From NCBI GenBank assembly GCA_965656535.1, contig CBFHKX010000004.1, forward strand, positions 62,001 through 126,000: DNA of 64,000 bases. The letters are read 5' to 3'. Positions within the stretch are counted from its first letter, which is position 1. Each line of letters starts with the position of its first letter. Shown piece after piece: positions 25,736 through 33,026 of the stretch. Origin of the DNA: Lishizhenia sp965656535 (GTDB taxonomy: Bacteria > Bacteroidota > Bacteroidia > Flavobacteriales_D > Crocinitomicaceae). The notes below the pieces were generated by a model. It was not told the origin of the DNA and did not search any database. It worked only from the letters and a program-made list of their open reading frames with translations. Made by a program: the position numbers and the translations under genes.

Positions 25736-26203
25736 CTATTTAACGAGAATTTCTGCGTTTGTTACGAACTTATCAATTTTCCCGCCAGATTTATGTATTT
25801 CTCGAACTATCGTAGAATTAATTGCTGCATACTCAGGTACAGTCATGAAAAAAACACTTTCTACCTCAGATATTTCTAAGTTCATTTGTGCTATACTTCT
25901 TTCATAGCCAAAGTCTTTAGAGTCTCTTAATCCACGAACAATGTACTTTGTATTTATTGACTTACAAAATTCGACTGTAAGTCCTTGATATTGTTGTACG
26001 CTAATTTTTGGGTTATTTTCAAAAAGGGAAGCGATATGTTTTATTCTATTGTCTATATCAAATAGATAATTTTTCGAGGTATTAATTCCTACACCAATTA
26101 TAATTTCGTCAAACAATTCTGCAGCTTTATTCACTACGCATTCGTGTCCTTTTGTAAACGGATCAAACGAACCTGGGAATACTCCTTTTTTCTTTGTGCT
26201 CAT
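25736..26203 (-). CDS. coaD: Phosphopantetheine adenylyltransferase (CoaD)
   Basis: Penultimate step of coenzyme A synthesis: 4'-phosphopantetheine plus ATP to dephospho-CoA. 155 residues. The nucleotidyltransferase motif T-x-GH appears as GSFDPFTKGHECVV (about residues 11-24), and the second ATP-binding motif as STIVREI (about 131-137). YIVRGLRDSKDFGYE is the characteristic CoaD segment. Length and motifs are canonical and complete. Upstream, a terminator at 26248-26278 isolates it from the DUF2911 operon. Confidence 0.96.
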   Translation of the reverse strand: MSTKKKGVFPGSFDPFTKGHECVVNKAAELFDEIIIGVGINTSKNYLFDIDNRIKHIASLFENNPKISVQQYQGLTVEFCKSINTKYIVRGLRDSKDFGYERSIAQMNLEISEVESVFFMTVPEYAAINSTIVREIHKSGGKIDKFVTNAEILVK

Positions 26204-26247
26204 ACTTCAAAGATAAAATAGATTTATGATTTGAAAGAGGATAAAAT

Positions 26248-26278
26248 AAAAAAGCTCTACCGATAAAGTAGAGCTTTT
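26248..26278 (-). terminator. Intrinsic terminator of the PIG-L/symporter/DUF2911 operon
   Basis: GCTCTAC/GTAGAGC arms with A/T extension (26250-26260 and 26268-26278) and a 7-base loop. On the minus strand it is followed by a T-run, 21 bases beyond the DUF2911 stop. Confidence 0.85.
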
Positions 26279-26298
26279 AAAATACTGTTCAGTTAGAA

Positions 26299-27132
26299 TT
26301 ATTTCTCCCAACGTTCTATTGTTCCTTTAATATAATCTGCCCAGCCCATTGATTCTGCTGCTAGTGCTAATTTATGGGCTTCTTTTGCCGTTTTTAAGGC
26401 CTCAGCATCTTTTCCTTCTTCTTTTAAAATTCTTGCTTTTAAGAAAGTATTTGCATGATACGCTTTAACTTCCATAGATTTATCTAAGTAATTTAGCGCC
26501 ATTTTATTGTCTCCTTTGGCTTCGCTTACATAGCTTGCTGCGTTGTAGTACACTTTTTCTAAATCTTTACCTTCTTCAATTGCTGTTGCTATGTTTTCCA
26601 TGGCAAACTTATCTGTATCCATTGTGAACGGAATAGCAACACGTGTTTCGGCCCACTCAATAACTAGATGACCAGAAGCTGTAGTGAGTTCTTGAAAAGT
26701 AATAGAAAGAGACTCAACGGCTTTGTTTTTTTGCGTGGCAACTTTTGTACTTACAACGTTTTTCTTTTCGTCGTAATTTCCTGCGCCCCATTGCTCTGTA
26801 TCTGTATTAAAAACAATTGTCCATTCTTTTTCTGAAGGAATTGCAAATACGGCATATTTTCCAGCTTTTAAAGTCTGACCATCAATGGTTAAGTCTTTAT
26901 CAGAGCTTAACATAGTTGGTGCATTTGCTCCTAATCTCCAAACTTTGTCAAACACAACTAAATCACCAAAAATTGCTCTATCCTTTACACTTGGTCTAGA
27001 ATATTCTAACTTAAGATTTGTTAATCCAACTTGTTGTTCAATTTCACAGCTTGGACTAGGCTTTGGTAAATTTTGTGCATTTACACTTAAAAATGACAAG
27101 GATAATATTCCTACAATAAATAGTTTTTTCAT
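26299..27132 (-). CDS. DUF2911 domain exported protein with C-terminal helical repeats
   Basis: 277 residues with a signal peptide (about 1-19, ending VNA-Q). Residues about 30-180 match DUF2911 (LEYSRPSVKDRAIFGDLV, VWRLGANAPTMLSSDKDLTI, LKAGKYAVFAIPSEKEWTIVFN). The remainder is TPR-like (MALNYLDKSMEVKAYHANTFLKARILKEEGKDAEALKTAKEA). Function of the family unknown; periplasmic or surface location expected. The ATG overlaps the symporter stop by four bases (ATGA), so translation is coupled to the transporter. Confidence 0.87.
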   Translation of the reverse strand: MKKLFIVGILSLSFLSVNAQNLPKPSPSCEIEQQVGLTNLKLEYSRPSVKDRAIFGDLVVFDKVWRLGANAPTMLSSDKDLTIDGQTLKAGKYAVFAIPSEKEWTIVFNTDTEQWGAGNYDEKKNVVSTKVATQKNKAVESLSITFQELTTASGHLVIEWAETRVAIPFTMDTDKFAMENIATAIEEGKDLEKVYYNAASYVSEAKGDNKMALNYLDKSMEVKAYHANTFLKARILKEEGKDAEALKTAKEAHKLALAAESMGWADYIKGTIERWEK

Positions 27133-28826
27133 ATTGATTTTTGTTTTTCTTTTGTTATTAATTGATTAAAAATAATGGATAAGACGATAACTAAAACACT
27201 TCCTATCAAATTATACCATAAATATCCTATTTTGAAATCGTCTAGCAACTTTGTACTTGTAAACAAAGACAGTATTGTCAGTTGAGCGATAATTCCTGCT
27301 ATAAAGATAGGTGTTGCTTTGATTTTCTTGAAGAAAAAAGCAACTAAAAATATACCTAGAATTGTTCCATAAAATAAAGAGCCTAAAATATTTACTAGTT
27401 CGATGAGGTTTTCAAATAAACCTGCTACTAAAGCAACTATTATGGCAAGGCTTCCCCAAATTACGGTAATAAATTTACTTGTTCTCACCTCATTTTTGGA
27501 AGCTTTTCCTGGATTTTTAGAAATGTATTTCTGGTAAAAGTCTACCGTAGTTGTAGAAGCAAGCGCATTTAGTTCTCCAGCGGTAGAAGACATTGCAGCG
27601 CTGAGTATAACTGCAAGTAATAACCCAATTAAACCATTTGGTAGGTAGTTTAAAACAAAGGTTAAGAATACATAATCGGTATCTTTATCGTTGTAATCTT
27701 TGTCTAATTGTCTAAGTCTGTCCTTATATTTTTGTCTGACATCCTTTTGTTCTGCATTTAAACTTTTTGCTTCGTTAAGGTAAACTTCTTTTTTACTATT
27801 GTTGTACTGTACCAGCTTTTCTTTTTTTGAATCAAAGGTTTCTTCAAACTGCTGTTCAAAGGAAAGCAGTTGTGCGTCTTGTAAAATTTCCTTTTTTATT
27901 CCGGCATCATTAAAAATAACAGGTGGTTTATTAAATTGATACGCAACAAATAGCATTACCCCAACAAAGACGATAAAGAATTGCATAGGAATTTTAAAAA
28001 TTCCGTTAAACATTAATCCTAACCTTGATTCACGTAAACTTTTCCCTCCTAAATAGCGTTGAACTTGACTCTGATCTGTACCAAAATAGGAAACAAACAA
28101 AAAGAATCCACCCGTTAATCCTGCCCAAATGTTGTATTTTTCAGTAATATCAAAATTGAAGTTTACGATGTTCATTTTTCCTAATTCGCCAGCAACGTCA
28201 ACACTTTCTTTAAATGAAAAAGTATCAGGTATTGCTTCTAAAATGTAGTAGAAGGCAATAAACATACCGGTCATAATTAAAGCCATTTGCCATTTTTGCG
28301 TAAGGGAAACGGCTCTAGAACCTCCAGAAACAGTATAAATAATAACCAGTAAACCAATTCCAACACAAGTTAGTTTTAGGTCCCAGCTAAATAAGCTAGA
28401 CAAAATGATTGCGGGAGCGTAGATCGTAATTCCGGCTGCTAAACCTCTAGAAATTAAAAAAAGAAACGCGGTAAACGCTCTCACTCGGTAGTCAAATCTA
28501 TTCTCTAGAAATTCATATGCGGTATATACTTTAAGTTTATAGTAAATAGGTAAAAAGAAAACAGAAATAAAAATCATTGCTAAAGGCAGTCCAAAGTAGA
28601 ATTGAACAAATCCCATACCAGATTCAAAGCCTTGACCAGTAGCAGATAAGAACGTAATGGCACTTGCTTGTGTTGCCATTATAGATAAACCAATTGTGTA
28701 CCAATTGTCTTCATTATTTCCTTTTAAATAACTTGCTAAACTTGCATTTTTTCTTGTTTTCCACGTACCGTAAGCAACTATAGCAGCCAAGGTTAAGAGT
28801 AAAACTATCCAATCTATACTGCTCAT
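27129..28826 (-). CDS. Sodium:solute symporter (SSS family)
   Basis: 565-residue integral membrane transporter with about 13-14 spans. It opens SIDWIVLLLTLAAIVAYG with a gap then the SSS signature YTIGLSIMATQASAITFLSATG (Na-binding region of TM1) and GTDQSQVQRYLGGKSL further on. A charged insertion of ~80 residues (about 310-390, DSKKEKLVQYNNSKKEVYLNEAKSL) interrupts the membrane core and is predicted cytoplasmic or periplasmic; many SSS proteins lack it. Substrate cannot be read from sequence; the PIG-L neighbour suggests an amino-sugar derivative (inference). Confidence 0.93.
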   Translation of the reverse strand: MSSIDWIVLLLTLAAIVAYGTWKTRKNASLASYLKGNNEDNWYTIGLSIMATQASAITFLSATGQGFESGMGFVQFYFGLPLAMIFISVFFLPIYYKLKVYTAYEFLENRFDYRVRAFTAFLFLISRGLAAGITIYAPAIILSSLFSWDLKLTCVGIGLLVIIYTVSGGSRAVSLTQKWQMALIMTGMFIAFYYILEAIPDTFSFKESVDVAGELGKMNIVNFNFDITEKYNIWAGLTGGFFLFVSYFGTDQSQVQRYLGGKSLRESRLGLMFNGIFKIPMQFFIVFVGVMLFVAYQFNKPPVIFNDAGIKKEILQDAQLLSFEQQFEETFDSKKEKLVQYNNSKKEVYLNEAKSLNAEQKDVRQKYKDRLRQLDKDYNDKDTDYVFLTFVLNYLPNGLIGLLLAVILSAAMSSTAGELNALASTTTVDFYQKYISKNPGKASKNEVRTSKFITVIWGSLAIIVALVAGLFENLIELVNILGSLFYGTILGIFLVAFFFKKIKATPIFIAGIIAQLTILSLFTSTKLLDDFKIGYLWYNLIGSVLVIVLSIIFNQLITKEKQKSI

Positions 28827-28829
28827 AAC

Positions 28830-28940
28830 TTAAGAATATGAAAGTGAAATAATAGCGTAAATAACAATTTGTAGAACTAAAAAAACAAAGAGAATTAAAT
28901 ACAGTGTTTTCCACTTTGTTGTGTCTTTATTTTCTTCCAT
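28830..28940 (-). CDS. 36-residue single-span membrane peptide between PIG-L and symporter genes
   Basis: An ATG at 28940 opens a frame reading MEENKDTTKWKTLYLIL, then FVFLVLQIVIYAIISLSYS and stop: a polar, charged N-terminus of ~11 residues and one strong membrane span of ~22. It overlaps the end of the PIG-L gene by 14 bases and ends three bases before the symporter ATG, the tight spacing of a real operon member. From memory, similar short proteins sit beside SSS symporters in other Bacteroidota. An accessory subunit or assembly factor for the transporter is plausible (inference). Confidence 0.72.
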   Translation of the reverse strand: MEENKDTTKWKTLYLILFVFLVLQIVIYAIISLSYS

Positions 28941-31377
28941 AGCTCAACATATTAGCGAATAATCGATAGGCACCTTCTACGCCAGCAGGTAACTCTCTGA
29001 AGAATGAAATGCCGGTATAAATAAATCTTCCCTGGCCATATTTTGCTGTTATAATAGCACCAGAAACGGTAGTTTCACCTTTATCTTTCCATGCGATTAA
29101 AGGCGAATATTTTTCATCCCAACTATCTGGGAAGTATAAACCTCTTTCTTGCACCCAATTTTCAAAATCTTTGAGTGTAATTGTATTGGGTTGATTGAGT
29201 AATTCGTGCTTTTTGTTTAAGAAACTTGGAGTTGCAAATTCGTCGGTAACTCTATCTCTACTTATTTTAAATGGGTACGGACCTAACTCCATTTCTTTCA
29301 CTCTTCTGGTAGCGGTGTTATATTGCAGGACTAAATTTCCACCATTTTTTACAAATTCGAGTAATCTAGGTTGAAAATTTATTAATTCTGGAAAAACATT
29401 ATACGCTCTAATTCCTACAACGATACTCATATATGTTTTAAAATCAATGAAGGCTAAATCTGAAACAGATACCACTTTTACGTCAAATCCAAGCTGAGCT
29501 ATAGCATCGGGTACTTTTTCTTCTATTCCTTCTATATAAAGTACTTTCCCATTTACAATTTCAGCGTCTAAGGCAACTAGGTTTATCTCAGTAGGAGAAA
29601 AATAGTTTTGATAGGGAACATGGTTGTATTCTATTCTGTGGAGATATTGAACAGGCTCTCCGTTTGAACTTTCAAAGGTTAGTCTACCATTTTTCGCATC
29701 CTTTGTTGGTGTTAAGGTAATCTCATAAAAAAGTTCTTCGTGTTTTCGGTTGGATTGAATATCAAGTGTTTCGAGAGAAGATTTCCAACCTTTCGGTATA
29801 TTTATTTTCACTTTCTTGTTTAAACTATCTGAAAAACTATGCAATTGAACTTTGAATGTGGTAGCAACATTAATTTTAGAAATAATAGAACTCAAGGTTG
29901 GATTTAAACTCATGTCTGGAGTTGAAATAATGGGTCTTCGTCTTTCTCCATATGCAGGGTCTCCCCAAATATATTCTCCACTAACGGGTATTGTAATATC
30001 TACTCCGTTTATTCTAATATAAATTTCTCCCTTTATTGAAGATGAGGTAGAAGGTGCTCCAATTAAATTATTATCAGTAACGTTGTATAGATTAGTATAG
30101 CCGTTTTGCAACCAATAGGGCTGCTCAATTCTTAATGGCACTGTTAAGTTTTGGGTTACAGAATAGGTTTTATTCTGATTTAGAGATACAGGTTCTAGTT
30201 TACTTTCTCTGTTACCAAAGTTATAGCCTACATATTGCACCTTCGTTTCGGCTCGGTTTAGGAGGCTCAATTCAAAATCTTGATTTTCTCCTTTTACATA
30301 GCTGTAATCTTTAGCGGTTAATTTTACATCTAACCCTAAACAAGCTTTAATAATTTCGGTACACGCTTCTAGTTTTTCAGTTTTTACGTAGCCGTTTTTT
30401 AGTGTTTGTAATTCTGTGTAGATAGAAAGAAGCTGGTCTAAATTTGCCGAAGTGTTTTTGAAATCAAAATTTGACAAGGCTGCTTCGAATTGCTTATCTA
30501 GGTTATTAGAACCGTAGGCTGACCATGTGTTGTAAGCTTGTTCAAAAAAATTGTCTTTTAATTTTTCGCCTGTTAAATGTTCAAAGTATTCTATTCTTTC
30601 TCCTCTCTCGGTTACAGAACCAAAGCCTTGACATTTATGCTGACTCCGAGCAATAGTTCCAATTTCGTTATAAGATTTACCTATTAAATTACTGTATCCT
30701 CCAATATCAAAAACAAGATAATCTTCATTGTTTTTTGCTTTTTCAGCAATATTCTCATCCCACCAATAACTGCTGTTCCAATATACAGAGGTTGTTTTCC
30801 ATGTTTTTGTACCTTCAACTAAATTGGGCTCGTATGTTGCGTCATTGGCTTTATCAAAAGCTTCTATTGCAAGCATAGCAGAAGCCGTATGGTGTCCGTG
30901 TCCACCTCTTTTATCAGGCGGAAATCGGGTAATAATAACATCTGGTTGAAACTGCCTAATTACTTTAACTACATCTTTTAAAATTTCTTTTTTATTCCAT
31001 TTTTCAAAGCTCTCTTCGGCTGTTTTAGAATATCCAAAATCAACAGCTCTTGTAAAAAATTGATTTGCATTGTCATAGCTTCTGGCAGCTAAAAGTTCTT
31101 GAGAACGTAAAATTCCAAGTTCAGCACCAAGTTCTTTCCCAATTAAATTTTGTCCGCCATCTCCACGGGTGAGAGACAAGTAAGCTGTAGTTGCTTTTTC
31201 TCCCATGGAAAGCCAAGCAATTGCGCGGGTATTTTCGTCATCTGGATGAGCAGCAAGATATAGTACTCTTTTGGTAGAAGCGAGTTTTTCTAGGTTTAAG
31301 TATATTTCCGAGCTACTCAATTGAGCCTGTGTAGAGAGCAGTGAAAGTGTAAAGAGTAAAAGAAAAGTGTATTTCAT
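28927..31377 (-). CDS. Large exported PIG-L family deacetylase
   Basis: 816 residues from ATG 31377, which places a signal peptide (MKYTFLLLFTLSLLSTQA-Q) at the N-terminus; the frame's first ATG at 31404 would precede it by nine residues. Residues about 35-260 form the zinc-dependent LmbE/PIG-L deacetylase: VLYLAAHPDDENTRAIAWL (AHPDDE motif) and RGGHGHHTASAML (third ligand region). The remaining ~550 residues include beta-rich segments and a C-terminal class-I-glutamine-amidotransferase-like part (IVVGIRAYNVFPEL, GGNLVLQYNTATRRV). De-N-acetylation of an amino sugar or glycoconjugate outside the cytoplasm is likely; substrate unknown. Confidence 0.9.
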   Translation of the reverse strand: MKYTFLLLFTLSLLSTQAQLSSSEIYLNLEKLASTKRVLYLAAHPDDENTRAIAWLSMGEKATTAYLSLTRGDGGQNLIGKELGAELGILRSQELLAARSYDNANQFFTRAVDFGYSKTAEESFEKWNKKEILKDVVKVIRQFQPDVIITRFPPDKRGGHGHHTASAMLAIEAFDKANDATYEPNLVEGTKTWKTTSVYWNSSYWWDENIAEKAKNNEDYLVFDIGGYSNLIGKSYNEIGTIARSQHKCQGFGSVTERGERIEYFEHLTGEKLKDNFFEQAYNTWSAYGSNNLDKQFEAALSNFDFKNTSANLDQLLSIYTELQTLKNGYVKTEKLEACTEIIKACLGLDVKLTAKDYSYVKGENQDFELSLLNRAETKVQYVGYNFGNRESKLEPVSLNQNKTYSVTQNLTVPLRIEQPYWLQNGYTNLYNVTDNNLIGAPSTSSSIKGEIYIRINGVDITIPVSGEYIWGDPAYGERRRPIISTPDMSLNPTLSSIISKINVATTFKVQLHSFSDSLNKKVKINIPKGWKSSLETLDIQSNRKHEELFYEITLTPTKDAKNGRLTFESSNGEPVQYLHRIEYNHVPYQNYFSPTEINLVALDAEIVNGKVLYIEGIEEKVPDAIAQLGFDVKVVSVSDLAFIDFKTYMSIVVGIRAYNVFPELINFQPRLLEFVKNGGNLVLQYNTATRRVKEMELGPYPFKISRDRVTDEFATPSFLNKKHELLNQPNTITLKDFENWVQERGLYFPDSWDEKYSPLIAWKDKGETTVSGAIITAKYGQGRFIYTGISFFRELPAGVEGAYRLFANMLSYGRK

Positions 31378-31378
31378 T

Positions 31379-31408
31379 TTTAGTGCATCTTTGTAAAGAA
31401 GCACTAAA
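31379..31408 (-). promoter_or_regulatory. Leader hairpin of the PIG-L operon
   Basis: TTTAGTGC (31379-31386) and GCACTAAA (31401-31408) can form a perfect 8-bp stem with a 14-base loop directly in front of the ATG at 31377. If it lies in the mRNA leader it could affect translation initiation; it could equally be a protein-binding inverted repeat. Confidence 0.35.
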
Positions 31409-31485
31409 TTAAAAGGAATTAAATAACAACCGCGGATTTAATGTAACTATAGTAGGAATGGTTGCTAAATTTACAAAGCAATTCT

Positions 31486-32364
31486 CTACAAAAAGTGCTT
31501 TTCAAAGTAGTATGCAATCCGTTTTAGGGCTTTTTCTCCTTCTTTTTTGCTAATATGAGCTGGCGGACCAAAAGGTGTATTATTTACATCTACAATATAA
31601 ATTTTTTCAGAATGTTTGTCTCTTAGAACATCTAGTTCTCCAAAATCTAATTTACTTTTTTTACAAAAAGATTCTATTTGAGCAATTTCTTTTTCAGACA
31701 AAACATCGCTTGTTTTTTTTAGTTCGGTTTTTACCGTAGTATTTTGGAAACGCTCAGATATTGGTCTGTATTTTAGATAAATAAAGTCTGTTACTTCTCC
31801 AATAAATGGAACACGCATGTCTACAATTAGTTCGTCGTTAACGGCATTGTCTACTAATATTTGATAGATAGAATCTTTTTTTTGCGTTTTGATCGGACCT
31901 TCAATTAATGTACCGTCGTGTTTGGCGTTGGTATCGCTTTTTTGAACCATTTTCCCCACGTGTTCTTTTGGGTTTACACGTGTGTTATATCCAAAAACAG
32001 AAAGATGTATTTCGTCTACGAAGACCTTGCTTATGTCTGTACTGCCTAGGTTAACTACATTATTCTTCTTTAATCTTGCGATTGCACCTTCCTCTGTTCT
32101 ATGGGTTTTATTTTCCCAATAAACGGTTGCTTTATTTAGTTTTGACGGTTTATTCGTGATGTTATAACCTAGTACATAGCCTATTTTATATAGCGTAGAG
32201 TTTCTGCTTGGATATTCTGGGTAAACCAAAATGCTACGCCTTTTAAAACCGTTTTTAAATAAATTAGATAACAGAAAACAAAAGTGGAGAAAGTCTTTGG
32301 TAATTTTCTCAGAAACTACCATGTTGTCTTTGTAATTGTTAAAAAAGCCTTTGTATTTACTCAC
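31486..32364 (-). CDS. ATP-grasp-like protein, orphan
   Basis: 292 residues, cytoplasmic (no signal). The C-terminal third looks like the metal/nucleotide-binding end of an ATP-grasp fold: KSKLDFGELDVLRDKHSEKIYIVDVNNTPFGPPAH, where GELDVLR and DVNNTPFGP correspond to the family's E...D/N...N ligand strands. An earlier basic VQKSDTNAKHDGTLIEGPIKTQKKD loop could be the nucleotide lid. The N-terminus contains FKRRSILVYPEYPSRNSTLYKIGYVLGYNIT. ATP-grasp enzymes ligate a carboxylate to an amine or thiol, or act in sugar or peptide modification; no partner gene is near. Family call moderate, function unknown. Confidence 0.55.
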   Translation of the reverse strand: MSKYKGFFNNYKDNMVVSEKITKDFLHFCFLLSNLFKNGFKRRSILVYPEYPSRNSTLYKIGYVLGYNITNKPSKLNKATVYWENKTHRTEEGAIARLKKNNVVNLGSTDISKVFVDEIHLSVFGYNTRVNPKEHVGKMVQKSDTNAKHDGTLIEGPIKTQKKDSIYQILVDNAVNDELIVDMRVPFIGEVTDFIYLKYRPISERFQNTTVKTELKKTSDVLSEKEIAQIESFCKKSKLDFGELDVLRDKHSEKIYIVDVNNTPFGPPAHISKKEGEKALKRIAYYFEKHFL

Positions 32365-32451
32365 TTTATTTTTTGCTAAAATTAATTTATTATTTCAGAA
32401 TTTAAAACTTAACCTGGATGTTATTAAATTAACGCTAGATGTCTTACTTTT

Positions 32452-33015
32452 TTATTTCTTAAAAACCCAACTTCCACCAACAGATAATACATTAGGTAAC
32501 TCTAGGAAAAAGGTGTAATTATCATTGTTAATTCCTCCTGTTGGACAAAAGTATGCTGCGCTAAATATCGAACTGTACACTTTCAAGGCATCGCGACCAC
32601 CAAATAAATTTGCGGGAAAAAATTTAAAATAGTTCCAACCGTTGTTTAGTCCTGTAATTATTTCACTTGGTGTAGCTACTCCAGGTAAAAAGGGTATTCC
32701 ACAAGTATTTAAAGACTCGATTAATTCAGTTGATGTACCTGGTGAAACAATAAAATCAACTCCAACTTCTATACATTTTTTTACATCAGTAGGATTTGTA
32801 ATCGTTCCGACTCCTACGCTAAATTCACTGCCATATTTTTGTTTAAAAAGTGATATGGCCTCCCAAGCAAATGATGTTCTAAGTGTTATTTCAATACAAT
32901 AAATATTATTTCTTTTTAATAACTCGTAATATTCATCAATTTGACTACTGTTGTCTATAGTTGCAACTGGAATTATTATATGTTTTTTAAGTATTTTTTC
33001 AATATTATTCTGCAT
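32452..33015 (-). CDS. eda: KDPG aldolase, C-terminally short
   Basis: Last enzyme of the Entner-Doudoroff pathway: 2-keto-3-deoxy-6-phosphogluconate to pyruvate and glyceraldehyde-3-phosphate. Active-site residues are present: Glu42 and Arg46 (CIEITLRT), Thr71 (GVGTITN), Pro92 (VSPGTST) and the Schiff-base lysine Lys131 (YFKFFPANLFGG), plus the phosphate-binding TGGIN. At 187 residues it is about 20-25 shorter than typical members (about 205-215), because it stops right after VGGSWVFKK, so the usual last helix is missing. No frameshift would restore it. It starts 11 bases after the edd stop, as the last gene of zwf-pgl-edd-eda. Confidence 0.93.
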   Translation of the reverse strand: MQNNIEKILKKHIIIPVATIDNSSQIDEYYELLKRNNIYCIEITLRTSFAWEAISLFKQKYGSEFSVGVGTITNPTDVKKCIEVGVDFIVSPGTSTELIESLNTCGIPFLPGVATPSEIITGLNNGWNYFKFFPANLFGGRDALKVYSSIFSAAYFCPTGGINNDNYTFFLELPNVLSVGGSWVFKK

Positions 33016-33026
33016 ATGTTTTCTTT

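Noticed and set aside
28714..28914. 66-residue minus-strand frame overlapping the symporter start
   Set aside because: It is in a different frame from the symporter and from the 36-residue peptide, has odd composition and no operon fit; the 28830-28940 frame explains the gap better.
32400..32460. Frameshift as cause of the short KDPG aldolase
   Set aside because: None of the three frames past the stop continues the family sequence.
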